64,000 nucleotides of DNA, from assembly GCA_028023455.1 (NCBI GenBank), contig JAQFVV010006208.1, positions 11,180,984 to 11,244,983 on the forward strand. Reading direction: 5' to 3'. A model generated the notes under the pieces. The model was not told the DNA's origin and searched no databases. It saw only the letters and a program-made list of their open reading frames with translations. Origin of the DNA: Epiperipatus broadwayi. Its lineage: Eukaryota > Onychophora > Udeonychophora > Euonychophora > Peripatidae. Both the position numbers and the translations under genes were made by a program. Within the stretch, counting starts at the first letter, position 1. The number at the start of each line of letters is the position of its first letter. Of this stretch, positions 23,861 to 35,535 are shown piece after piece.

Positions 23861-25571
23861 CATGAGGTAAGTGTCATGATACAGTTGGAAATAGTTGGTA
23901 AATTTATAAGGGCATCTGAAGGCAAAGTGTGATATAACAATATTATAATAAATCTTTTATAGAAAACAAAAACAAGAACAAGTTAGATCATTTCCAGTAT
24001 TAAAAGAAATTATAGAAAAAAAAAAACAATAGGATTGCAATTTTGCAATGAATTTTAATATTAATGCTAAATGTTTGATACTATTAACATTTTTGCTATG
24101 ATTAAAGCTTTTAAACATCATGACAAATATCCAGGAAATCATCATATTCAGAAGAACATTTATGAAAATGCAACAGTTTGAGATGAGATTATACAATAAA
24201 ATTAAAAAGATTGTTATAGATGAGAGAATAAAAATTATCTTCACAATATTTTTAATGATACCTGTCTATAATCTACAAAGTCTTCCCTTTTGTTTTATAT
24301 TGTGGGTAGTTGGGGAAGGAGTGTACTGCCACCATTAGATGGCGCTGCAACATCATCAACAACCGGCCTGAATTATTTATTTTTTATAATTTTTCATTGG
24401 ATATATTTTGCAATCAGATATATTTTAGTAGCTTTCTTCATCTAAATTGTCATTTTTTTTCTTGTGCTTTTAACTTTGCTTTTTTGTATTATGTGTAACT
24501 TCCATATATAGTCAGTTCTCTTCACTTCTTAAAATGTTATGTTTAATTTCTTATGCTTCAGGTTGATAGCTGTAATTATTAAGTTATTGTTATATTCTTT
24601 GGCTTTCCATCCTTTGAATTAATGTTTATTTTATAGTGTATATCATCATATTAGATTCTAAAAATACTAATTCCCAACATCTTCTAAACAAGTTCATTTC
24701 TTTCTTGGAAACAAGTTATGATGATATTCTTTTTCCATTTTTTTGATCTTATATGTCCATTTTTAGGCATGTTACATTGCTAATTATTGTAATATTCACG
24801 TAAATGATTTTGACATTTGTAGTGAAAAAATAGTCTACATATTTTAAATTAACTTTTATTCATAATTAGCATGTTTTCAATATATAGATTCTGAACAAAA
24901 AAGAAGGATAATACTATGATTATGATATGTTATATATCAAAAGCATACTAATCATAAATAATATATATATAGATTATCTTTTCTGTATAAATGGCCAGAA
25001 TATTTATGTGAATATTACAATTACCCAGAAAAGAGAAAAAAATATTTGATATTTAATTGTGAATTATTATATTATGTTCTAAAAGTAATTTGGGAATTCC
25101 TTCAATAGGCTCATTTATTTCTTTTTCCCATTTACAATTATCACTTCTAATCTTAGCATTCCAATTTTCTCCGAGACACTTAATCTAATAAAAGTTTTAG
25201 ATTCCTATAAAGTTATTTTGTCCTATCTATATTATTTGATATAAGATCTTATATTTGGATTTACAAAAATATTAAATGATTTGCTTTGAATCTATTTTAC
25301 ATTGTAAGACTTCTATCCTATAAACAAATTTCTTGCTTTTTTGTCTTGTATAAATCCTAAACCAGCTTCTGTTTTTAATTATTTCCAGATTAGATGACTT
25401 CAAAATCATTCAACTCTTCAAAACCAGTGCAGATGGTTCATCTAGTCCAAGAATCACTTATTTATGATCTTTTATATTTCTTTTTGTGATAAGTTCCGTT
25501 TACAACATTCATGAAGCTTTGACATTCGAAATTACCCTAAACATCTGATAATTTTGCAATTGATTTTTTTT
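23861..25571. other. No gene seen
   Basis: AT-rich. Overlapping frames of 60-95 codons at 23,957-24,498 on both strands have hydrophobic, low-complexity products and no family resemblance. A patch at 24,305-24,365 (CACCATTAGATGGCGCTGCA) is less AT-rich and unassigned. Confidence 0.45.
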
Positions 25572-25960
25572 CAGTAAATGATTTCTAATTGCTTAATTGG
25601 GCATGTGGATTTCATTCTGGGTTTATTTTTTTTTACAGCTAATGTATCAATATCATTTCAATGGTTAAATCGCCCTACATAATTTATTGCAAATAGTAGT
25701 GGATTTTGGAACATATGGTCCAACCAGTCATGGTTCCAACTCTATCACTTCTGATGATTGAATCAGTAAATGATTTCTAATTGCTTAATTGGGCATGTGG
25801 ATTTCATTCTGGGCTTAATTTTTTTACAGCTAATGTATGAATATCATTTCAATGGTTAAATTGCCCTGCATAATTTATTGCAAATAGTAGAATAATGGAT
25901 TTTGAAACATGTAGACCAAACAGTCATGTTTCTAACTCTATCACTTCTGATGATTGAGCT
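25572..25960 (+). repeat. Tandem duplication, two units of about 191 bp
   Basis: TCAGTAAATGATTTCTAATT starts at 25,572 and again at about 25,763; the units are closely similar through TCACTTCTGATGATTGA. No coding sense. Confidence 0.8.
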
Positions 25961-26534
25961 TCTTAGGAATTCTCAAGCAATAAACCATCCAATATTCTTT
26001 TGTGCATCAAATTTATCTAAGAGGATTTTAAAACATGTTCTAATATGAAAAAAGGACTTTTTTTTGCTATCTTATTCTTTGGAAAACTTATTCTGAGAAG
26101 TGATTACAATCATTTCTTATAGTTAATGTAAATTTATTGATGATGATTGATATGTCTTGTCCACCATTAAGATTATAAATCTTTAGAAAGAATGATAATT
26201 TTTCTCATTCCTTTTTTTTGCATATGACTAATAACAAATTTTAGTAAAATCTTAAAAAATCGTAAACAAACAAGCAGAAAAGCAAGACATTACAGAAGAC
26301 AATATAAGCAACAAAAAGAAAAAGAAAATTAAGATTGCAAAATACAGATAACTGCTTATAAAGATTTTTGAGGAAAGGTGAAATGTAGTATGGATACCAG
26401 TATAGAGAAAATAACAATTAGATTTAACAAAGATTATACATAGGGTTATAGTAGCATGGATCTACTATTTCTCACATATTTTTCATCAAAAACTGATTTA
26501 CTAAGGCAATAAACCTAAAGCATGTGCGGTTGAA

Positions 26535-26583
26535 AATGTAAAGGTAGGGACTTCTACAGGTCTTAACCACAAGCTTATGCATT
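26535..26583 (+). repeat. Single arm of the 28.2-kb foldback family
   Basis: AAAATGTAAAGGTAGGGACT and CTTAACCACAAGCTTATGC match one arm of the 28.2-kb element with several changes. Confidence 0.6.
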
Positions 26584-27180
26584 AGAAAAAAAAAGGGGAA
26601 CATTCTTTACTTCAACCTACTTTCTATATAAATAGATAAAGCTGAAGCGATTAGATCTGAGAGCGTGAAGATATTCAATACTTACGTAATAATGTGTGTT
26701 AAATAAATTTATAATTACAAACACTGATTTGAAGGCCCAACTTAATAAGGCAGCAGGCAGTGTTTGAAGTAATTGTTTAGCATGTTTTACATTGCTTTTT
26801 ATAACCAGTATTGTCTATACAAATAATCAAATCTTGAGGCTCAAACCTAATCCCCATATATCTCATTCATGTATCATTTTAGAAGAGCTTCACTGTGTAT
26901 TGACAGATATGTGTAAATATTAATGTTATAACAATCAATCCTTGTGCTATCAACAATCTCAACCTGTAGTCAAGGCAACCTGTTAAAGACTTGAGTAATT
27001 GGCTTTGTTGTCTTAGTAAACATGATTATGTATTTAATCTGACTAAAACTGTAACAATTTTAATCAGAAAGAAAATGCTTCTTTTTCAGATAGTCAGTTT
27101 ACCACGATTCATCTAATATTTATTATTAAATAAATATCTAGCTATTCCTAGGCACAATGTAAACAAGGAAAAAAAACCTG

Positions 27181-27223
27181 CTTAAACACTTATTGCTCAC
27201 CATTAAACACTTATTGCTCACCA
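27181..27223 (+). repeat. Tandem duplication of a 20-mer
   Basis: TTAAACACTTATTGCTCACC is repeated directly (27,182 and 27,203). Confidence 0.8.
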
Positions 27224-27584
27224 TTATTTCTTTGTGAGGAGGCTATTGGAAAGGTCTTAACTCTTCAGTGGAATAATCGTTATAATATTTATTCTGTATG
27301 ATTTTAACAACTTTTCAATAGTACTGGAAATACTTTTCTCTATACCATAGAACTTTTTTTAATTCTAGTTTATTAAATTTCAGACACATTGTTAAAACTT
27401 TGTTCAATAAATTATTGTTTTATTTCCCTTGTTAATATTCTATTGATTATTATAGTTCGCTCATTATCAAGCTTTTCTAATTTTATCTATATTTATATGT
27501 AATGTCAAAAACCATAAAAAGATAGAATGATAACATTATGCCAGAATGATAACATTCTATCTATAGGCTCTGTTATTGTATAAG

Positions 27585-27871
27585 ACAATACAGTAGCGCC
27601 ACTCAGTGCCAGCCAGAGTAATCAGTGGATGCAGGAAGGTTTATGCATAAAATCCCTATCTAGAGCCTACTCATCCAATATCCCCAGACTAGTTTCTAGC
27701 TTGTAGCTTTCATCAGTGAGGAGCCTTGGATCTGAGAGCACTGCACCTAGACCTTCCTGCATCCATTGATTACACTGGCTTGCACTGGGTGGTGCTACTG
27801 TATGGAGAGTTTAGCATCTGTGTAAACAGTTTGTGTAAGCATAAAAAATAGTGATCATGTGATGTTTAGTG
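27585..27871 (+). mobile_element. R13 repeat, copy c with 13-bp duplication
   Basis: Flanked by GTTATTGTATAAG (27,572-27,584) and GTTATTGGATAAG (27,872-27,884), 12 of 13 identical. Ends with the constant GTGATCATGTGATGTTTAG. Internal arms are again partly inverted. Contains an intact-looking hammerhead core on the minus strand. Confidence 0.78.
27681..27722 (-). ncRNA. Hammerhead ribozyme motif in R13 copy c
   Basis: Minus strand: TCCTCA, CTGATGA (27,716-27,710), stem II AGCT-ACA-AGCT flanked by an A-A pair, GAAAC, the palindromic ACTAGT as stem III, C17 at 27,687, and TGGGGA closing a 6-bp stem I. The A-A at the base of stem II is unusual and may weaken cleavage. Confidence 0.6.
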
Positions 27872-28191
27872 GTTATTGGATAAGCTTACTTTTAAATTTA
27901 TGTACAGCTTAAATGCTATGAAATCACCATAATATATTCAGAGGATGAACAATGTTTTACTTTTAACAACCTCTGAATAATAAATGACATATTCGTTTTA
28001 ATTAGTCCTTATTTAAATTAAAACAAATACACAAAAATGTCTCTATAATTTAAAAATCAAGTCAAAAACTAAGCTTACATAACAACAAAGTCTCAGTGGG
28101 TGATAGTTATACCCACTTTTCAATTACTATATTTAAATAATTTAAAGTTGTAATTATAAATTTATTAAACGCACATTGATTACGCAAGTAA

Positions 28192-28379
28192 TATTTACTG
28201 AGGCTATAACCTCGATAATATGCGTATAAAAATGTGATAGTAGGGACCTCTACAGGTGTTTTAACCACAAGCTTATGCTCTTTTCTTCCATAGTGTAAGC
28301 TTGTGGCTAAAACACCTGTAGAGGTCCCTACTATCGCATTTTTATACGCATATTATCGAGGTTATAGCCTCAGTAAATA
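28192..28379. repeat. Foldback element with about 85-bp near-perfect arms
   Basis: TATTTACTGAGGCTATAACC at 28,192 is mirrored at 28,379, and the arms pair almost completely to a loop of about 20 bp near 28,280. A decayed single arm lies at 26,535-26,583 (TAGGGACTTCTACAGG...ACCACAAGCTTATGC). No open frame. Confidence 0.8.
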
Positions 28380-28561
28380 TATTTAAATAGTTATTTTTTC
28401 TAAGGTTTGACCAAATGTGATTTATTTGTGAATGATATTTTACCATGTAGATAAAACTTTTCTTGGAAAATGCAATATAGGTTTTAAATAGCTCACTGAA
28501 AGGCCCTTAACTATACTTCACTGTAGACACAGTGAAGATTATCAAGCTAATCAAATACTAG

Positions 28562-28682
28562 ATCTAGTGTCTGAACCTACCCTGACACCTCTCTGAGGAG
28601 TGCCAAAGCATGAAACCATGGTCAGGGGTTTGAGGAGGGTTCCTGACAGAGATATTTAAAATGCTTTCCCTGGCTAAGCATT
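28562..28682 (+). mobile_element. 121-bp hammerhead-bearing retroposon (retrozyme-like)
   Basis: A compact insertion, more G+C-rich than its flanks, bounded by the direct repeats TAATCAAATACTAG at 28,548-28,561 and 28,683-28,696 (14 bp identical). It contains an apparently intact hammerhead ribozyme and no open frame. Small size, target duplication and a type I hammerhead match the description of animal retrozymes; the family itself is unknown to me. Confidence 0.7.
28572..28645 (+). ncRNA. Type I hammerhead ribozyme, canonical core
   Basis: Stem Ia ACCTCT (28,587-28,592) pairs with AGGGGT (28,624-28,629). CTGAGGA at 28,593-28,599 fits CUGANGA. Stem II is GTGC-CAAA-GCAT (28,600-28,611). GAAA is at 28,612-28,615, where the last A starts stem III ACC-AT-GGT, an 8-base palindrome. 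Cleavage is expected after C at 28,623 (GUC). A second stem I segment pairs GAACCT (28,573-28,578) with GGGTTC (28,637-28,642) beyond an internal loop, as needed for loop contacts. All core positions are present. Confidence 0.82.
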
Positions 28683-29499
28683 TAATCAAATACTAGTTAG
28701 TTAGGATTTATAGTTTTTGATTGATTCTATCAACAAATCAACTTAATGTCCAAATGGGTTAACCATAAGATAGTTACATGAAGAAAACTAAAAATAAATC
28801 TATATATAATATAGATCCAAGTTTTATTTAATCCAGATATGAATCCAAATTATGGCCATATAAGTATATATGTGAATATTGAAATGATTAAACTCCAGTA
28901 ATCAGTACTTACTACTATAAATATGTAATAGCTTACACATACATATGAGGAAAGCGTGCATGTTGCTTTGTTTTAACAGATTGCTTCTTTTCAACTTCTT
29001 TCAGATTTTTGCAATTACTAATTGAACCTTGAAAAATTTCACATTTTTAAAAAAGTATAATTGCTATTTCTGGTTGCTTTTGTTGATAATTCATTTTATT
29101 GCTGTCTGGCAGCTGTTATTTTTGTTTATTTATCTAGTTCTAAATTTGTAAATTAGCAAATGCATATCTTTATATATATATATTTACTCATCAGAGAGTT
29201 GTTTTTTTTTTTTTTACCATAGATTTATTATTCTAGTAAAAAAAAAGTTTCATTTAATCATTTTTTTACTATAAATAAAACTAATGCGTATAAGCTAGAC
29301 ATATAAATAACTACGTCATTGTTAGATTAAAAAATAATCCATTTTTATAGAAGTTTTGGTTAAATCACAGACGCAGTAGGATATATGAAATATTTAGAAC
29401 AATTATTGACTGGTGTTAAAATAAAACTATTACACCTTTGAATTATTTTGAATGTTAAGCTTTTATTGCTTCTACACATAACCATTAGATATTCCTATA

Positions 29500-31190
29500 A
29501 ATATTGAGGCGAGGAAATTACATCATAGTCTTATATAGGTAAAATACCCTGCACAATTTAGCGTAATTGGTAGAACATCGGGAGGTCATAGGATCGAGTC
29601 TGGTGATGACAGATTTGGCACTTGAATTTATTATGAACTTTTAAGTAATAAAGCCATATGTCCTTTTTTTAGTTACTTATATAAATATTGAGGTTAGGAA
29701 ATCACATCATAGTCTTGAACTTATTATGAACTCTCAAGTAATAAATCCATATATCCTTTTTTATTACTTAATATTGAGGCGAGGAAATCACATCATAGTC
29801 TTATATAGGTAAAATACCCTGCACAATTTAGCGTAATTGGTAGAACATCGAGAGGTCATAGGATCAAGTCTGGTGATTACAGGTCTGGAACTTGAACTTA
29901 ATATGAACTCTCAAGTAATAAATCCATATATCCTTTTTAGTTACTTATATAAATATTGAGGTTAGGAAATCACATCATAGTCTTATATAATTAAAATACC
30001 CTGCACGATTTGGTGTCGTTGATTAAGCATTAGGAGGTCCCAGGATCGAGGGAGGTCCTAGGATCGAGTCTGGTACTCGCAGGTCTGGTGCTTGAACTTA
30101 TTATGAACTTTCAAGTAATAAAGCCATATGTCCTTTTTTAGTTACTTATATAAATATTGAGGCTCGGAAATCACATCATAGTTTTATATAGCTAAAATAC
30201 CCAGCGCAGTTTAGCATAATTGGTAGAACATCGGGAGGTCATAGGATCGAGTCTGGTGATGACAGATTTGGCACTTGAATTTATTATGAACTTTTAAGTA
30301 ATAAAGCCATATGTCCTTTTTTTAGTTACTTATATAAATATTGAGGTTAGGAAATCACATCATAGTCTTATATAGCTAAAATACCCTGTACAGTTTAGCA
30401 TAATTGGTAGAGCATCAGGAAGTCATAGGATCAAGTCTGGTGATCACAGGTCTGGCACTTGAACTTATTATGAACTCTCAAGTAATAAAGCCATATGTCC
30501 TTTTTTAGTTACTTATATAAATATTGAGGTTAGGAAATCACATCATAGTCTTATATAGATAAAATACCCTGTACAGTTTAGCGTAATTGGTAGAGCATCG
30601 GGAAGTCATAAGATCAAGTCTGGTGATCACAGGTCTGCCACTTGAACTTATTATGAACACTCAAGTAATAAAGCCATATATCCTTTTTTAGTTACTTATA
30701 TAAATATTGAGGTTAGGAAATCACATCATAGTCTTATATAGGTAAAATACCCTGCACAGGTCATAGGATCGAGTCGGGTGATCACAGGTCTGGCACTTGA
30801 ACATATTATGAACTCTCAAGTAATAAAGCCATATGTCCTTTTTTATATATCTATATTGAGGTTATGAAATCACATCATAGTTTTATATAGGTAAATACCC
30901 TGCACAGTTTAGTATAATTGGTAGAACATCGGGAGTTCATAGGATTGAGTCTAGTAATCACAGGTCTGGCACTTGAACATATTATGAACTCTCGAGTAAT
31001 AAAGCCATATGTCCTTTTTTAGTTAATTATACAAATATTGAGGTTAGGAAATCACATCAAAGTCTTATATAGATAAAATACACTGCATGGTTTGGTGCAG
31101 TTTGAGCATATCGGGAGGCCCCAATGGCAATCAAACTTATTATGAACTCTTTTAAAAATCATATTTCTTTATTTTATATAGCTAAAATAT
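29500..31190 (+). repeat. Tandem array of a tRNA-like unit, about ten copies of about 183 bp
   Basis: The phrase ATATTGAGGTTAGGAAATCA recurs at about 29,502, 29,688, 29,774, 29,955, 30,157, 30,340, 30,524, 30,708, 30,856 and 31,038; most steps are 181-186 bp, with shortened units of 86 and 148 bp and a longer one of 202. Each full unit includes TAATTGGTAGAACATCGGGA and ATAGGATCGAGTCTGGTGAT (A- and B-box-like), then TTATGAACTCTCAAGTAATAAAGCC and a T run. Heads match the 20-kb array and the single copy at 205 bp. Confidence 0.85.
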
Positions 31191-31272
31191 AAATAATTTT
31201 TATGTGAAACTATTGTTTTAAAAAATTGAAGGCAGTTTAAAATTTGAACTATGACAAAGATATTCAAAAATA

Positions 31273-31634
31273 ACCACTGAACATCACATGATCACTATCT
31301 CATACTAGCACATAATTGTTATTAAACAATTCAAAACAAAGCAAAACTATTTATATAGTAGTGCCATCTTGTGCTAACAAGAGCAATCAATGGATGCCAG
31401 AAGGCTTGTGCATAAAATCCCTATCTAGTGTCTACTCATCCAATATCCCCAGACTAGTTTCTGGATTGTGGTCTTCATCAGTGAGGAGCCTTGGATCTGA
31501 GAGCACTGCACCTAGATCTTAGGATCTAATGCAACCCTCCAGCACCCACCTTTTAACTGGCATCCATTGATTGCTCTTGTTAGCACAAGATGACACTACT
31601 ATATGGAGAGTTTTGCTTTGTTTGGAATTGTTTA
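31273..31634 (-). mobile_element. R13 repeat, copy d with 13-bp duplication
   Basis: Flanked by identical ATATTCAAAAATA at 31,260-31,272 and 31,635-31,647. Starts with the constant end AACATCACATGATCAC. Inverted arms include GGCATCCATTGATTGCTC near the right end. A minus-strand hammerhead core lies at 31,446-31,487 (TCCTCA, CTGATGA, GAAACTAGTC, TGGGGA). Confidence 0.78.
31446..31487 (-). ncRNA. Hammerhead ribozyme motif in R13 copy d
   Basis: Same arrangement as copy c: CTGATGA at 31,481-31,475, palindromic ACTAGT stem III, 6-bp stem I. Stem II (AGACC/ATCCA region) pairs poorly, so this copy is less likely to be active. Confidence 0.5.
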
Positions 31635-31979
31635 ATATTCAAAAATACTTAAGATGATCTTAAAATTAAAAACCAAAAAATGAGAAAAGAGTTATTGATG
31701 GATATTTAGTGAATAATACATATGGTTAAACAATGTGAAGGCATTATGTAACTAAAAAAAGTTTTCAAATATATGTTATTACTAATAATACTTTTCCTTT
31801 TGGATAAGGTTTTGATAGGGGTTGTACAGATAATGTCACACAAGTGTTAATTCGGTTAGAAACTATTAAGTTGAAATGTGAAATAAGTCTAAGTTATAGG
31901 TGACTTTGTATCCATTGTTATCTAAATATTTTACAGGATCTTGGTATTGAAGTATTTCAGAAAAACAATTTCTGCAGAA

Positions 31980-33483
31980 GTTAAAAGATAAGATTGCAAA
32001 ATATCAAATTAACAGAAAAATAAACTAGTATGTTCCATACATGGATGTATTTATAATTTACACATTGGTTTATGTAGTCATCATAAAACTCATCTTGAAA
32101 GTATATTTTTTCAACCTTTTCTCTTGGAATTGAAATGGTTAAAATTTCTTCGCAAATATCTGCTGCTATGATTATAAGATCTGTAGAATTAATCACAAAT
32201 GATAGATGTGAGATATAAGAGTCTCTGACAGAGAAATTAAGAAAGAATATATTTTAAAAGCATTATTTTTTGTTTATGATATTGTTTTTTATCTTTTTGC
32301 AGAGGATGGAAAGCATATAAATACAATCATAGATAGATGTATAAAGTTTGAATGAAAAACAATACAAAATTTAATGAAATAAAATATTGAAAAGAAGTTG
32401 AATGAACGATTGATACAGTGAAATTACAATATAATACCTGTAGAAAAACATTTATTTAGAAATGGAAATAAATAGAAGAGAAAATTTTGAGTAACTGGAA
32501 AAATCTTGGGAGAAAAGAATTTTAAAATGAAAATAAATAGAATTAAAAGATTACACTATTTGCTGTAATAAATATGAAATATGTGGAAATTGATAATTGG
32601 AATTTGACATTCCAGACTTAATATACAGAACTGAAGGACAGTGTGTGAGAAAGGATTAATGGGTTTTAATAAAAAGACTCAATAAGAAATTGGGAAATAT
32701 GTTCTTGGAATAAATAGACGAAAGACAAAGAGTGCTAAGAAAGAGCTGGATTATTTTTCTACATAAAAGTCATAAAAAGTATGTTAAAAGTTTTTGATAG
32801 AATAACAACTTATAAGAGAAGATAGAATAATGAAAAAAGAATTAGCTAACTGAGAAAAAGAAGAGATAAGAAATATTAAAAATGTGGTATAGTTTGCTAG
32901 TTAATTACATTCTATGTTAATTATTGTAGAGCTTAAGATCAAAAGATAAATAGAATAATAGCCAATAAAAAAAGAAAATATAGAAGAAAATGTAAAGTGT
33001 AACAACATCTGGATTGAAGATATACATGATCATGAATTGCAGAAAATTTACAGATTTCTTAAAAACAATGAAAAGAATGAATAAATGGAGAAAATAAAGG
33101 AGAAAATATGAAACATATATTTAAAGAAGATGTGATTTTATTGGAATAAAGAATTTAGACAATAAATCAAAGGAAGTAATGATGGAGATGGTGATTTACT
33201 GAGAAATGCAATTTGAGATGGAAAAATGCAGAGGAAAGATAAAGTAAAAGGGAAACTAGAAGGAAGAAATAAAAATATATAAAATATGAATTTCAATTGT
33301 TAAAAAGGAAATAATTTTAAATGAAATAAAAATAAAATAGTACATATGATAACAAAATAATGCGATGGTTATTATTTCTATTTTAATACATTAATGAAGA
33401 AATAAATCCAGAAAGAGAAATTAGGTTTATATCAAGTTGTATCCAGACGATATAAAATACATGCAACAAGTGGTTAAAAAAAA
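31980..33483 (+). other. Purine-rich plus strand, possible decayed retroelement
   Basis: From about 32,220 to 33,330 the plus strand is strongly biased to A and G with few C, unlike neighbours. Fragments such as IWIEDIHDHELQKIYRFLKN near 33,010-33,070 look protein-like, but frames are short and no domain can be named. Confidence 0.3.
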
Positions 33484-34181
33484 GATACTTGTGAGATTTC
33501 CTGTAAACCAAGATGGCAGCCCATATTTTTGATAAATATACAGTTTCCAGGGCCTACAATCTACTGATGATGTGTTAGTTATTAAATTAAAGCAAATTTA
33601 ATGAATCAATTGTTAAATTTTAAAAAAGGAATAAAATACAATAAATTTCATTAAGAAGCTTTATTTCATTTTTTTAACTTATATTATAACGTGGGAAGTA
33701 ACAAAATACTCTTAACATGGTTGTTCTTTGGTTCCACTAAGCACATTTCTTTTTGTCAGCAGGTTTTTTAGTAAATTGTCATAATAATAAAAATTTGGGA
33801 GCTTCCTATCACAGAACATGATGCAATGGACTATTTCCAAAAGTACAGGATCATGGCCTCCTGAAAAGTGTGTGCTAATGGTCATGATATGACTGTATGC
33901 TACTGACACGAATAAAATATAAATAATGTATTTATATTTTTTTCATTTTTCTGTTAATACGTTAATTTTTTACAAAAAGAAAATAAACTGTAAATATTAT
34001 AATTAATTTTTCCACAATGATTTCTTACTTTAAAATAATAGTAATAAAAAATAAAATGTAAATATTAAATGTTTTTTAGCAGGCATTTTTTTTGTAAACA
34101 TTTTTTGGGGGCCCTCTGAAACTGTAGATTTATTAAAAATATGGACTGCCATCTTGGTTTACTGGAAAACCCACAAGTACC
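33484..34181 (+). mobile_element. Merlin-type element, 698 bp, N-terminal transposase remnant
   Basis: Inverted ends of about 60 bp begin GATACTTGTG (left) and GGTACTTGTG (right, reversed) and include CCAAGATGGCAG. Plus strand 33,787-33,900 reads IKIWELPITEHDAMDYFQKY, a stop, then KVCANGHDMTVCY, matching the N-terminal part and C..GH.M zinc-ribbon-like motif of Merlin/ISXO2-like transposases. The DDE domain is deleted. Target duplication not recognisable. The 65-codon minus frame here is a shadow. Confidence 0.68.
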
Positions 34182-34756
34182 AACAAATTATAAAAACAAG
34201 TTATACCAAAGTTCTAACTAATGAAATCCAAAAAAATAAATCTCATAAAACTATTTCTTGTTTTTTTTTTATTTTATTTTTTTATAAGTGTATCTTTTTC
34301 TTTGTTTTATATTTTTTTTAAAAAAATGTTTTTTGTTTTTTTTTACTATCACATTTTTATTACATATATTTTTGATAAATAAAAAAGTCATCTCTTAGTA
34401 TAAATTTTTTATTATGTATGCTTTATAAATGCATATATTTTCATAAATAATATTTTTAAAATGTTACAGATAATAAAATAAATACAATTCCCAACTTTCT
34501 TGAAGTAGTGTTATATGTTAAATTTTATTGGTTATGCAGTATCTTAAAACAAAATTTGAACAGTCTACATGCGAATACTTCTATTACAATTTTGTGTTAA
34601 ATAGCAGTAATAAATCTATACTTTATTATTATTTTTGTACTTAAACATCATGATTTACAATCAGATGAAAAAGATTTAAAGTGCAAAGGTCTAATTGCAA
34701 AACTAAAGTTGCACAAAATGGCTGCATTTATTCATATTTTATTTATAAAACATATT

Positions 34757-35330
34757 TTCGAGCACCCTTCAACTATCTACACTATCTCATTTAACTGATA
34801 CACATGGCCACACAATGTAGAAAAGATAAATAATCACCAATATTCGTATTTTGTGCTAAACTAGCACTCATCAGTTGGTCCAGATTATCATCTCCCACAC
34901 ACATATATAATCAGTGCTCAGTTTATATTAAGATAGCAAATCTTCATACTTCAATGGAAAGCTTCAATCCACTCCAACCTCCAACTTTTCAGCTATCCAT
35001 ATCATTGAAAATCTGATGATGAAAATCCAAATCCCATGCTGATGCCAATATTATTGCCAGATTTTCAATGATATGCATGGCTGAAAAGTTGGAAGTTGGA
35101 TTAGATTGCAGCCTGTCCATTGAAGTATGAAGATTTGCTATCTTAATATAAACTGAGCTCTGATTATTTATGTGTGGGAGATGATAATCTGGACCAACTG
35201 ATGAGTGCTAGTTTAGCACTAAATACATATATTGGTGATTATTTATCTTTTCTACAGGTGTGTGGTCATGTGTATCAGTTGTATGAGATAGTGTGGATAG
35301 TTGAAGGGTGCTTGAAAGTCTGAGTTCAAA
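34757..35330. repeat. Foldback element of about 575 bp with dead hammerheads in both arms
   Basis: Left arm (34,757-35,015) and right arm (35,060-35,330) are inverted copies of about 260 bp with a short central spacer. Each arm has CCAA CTGATGA GTGCTA-GTT-TAGCAC, a perfect stem II, but the essential G of GAAA is lost in both (AAAA at the left, TAAA at the right). The outer ends carry a tRNA-like segment (ATAGTGTGGATAGTTGAAGG with GAGTTCAAATCCCC). Confidence 0.8.
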
Positions 35331-35535
35331 TCCCCAATACTTACATTTAAGCTCCAGGTTTGTGAAGAGTGCCTGGTTTTCAAATATTTATAAAACAAAA
35401 AATTCTAAAGATTTTTTTTTAATTTCCAGGTTATTTCCCTATTTTAAAAATGGTTTTATTTATTAAATATAAAATATATTTTATTTTTATAATTATATCA
35501 TATTTTTACAGGAATTTAATATTTTTTTCCCCATA

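Noticed and set aside
29500-31190. CRISPR-like array
   Set aside because: Units are about 183 bp and similar throughout, with tRNA-like boxes; eukaryotic context; no spacer pattern.
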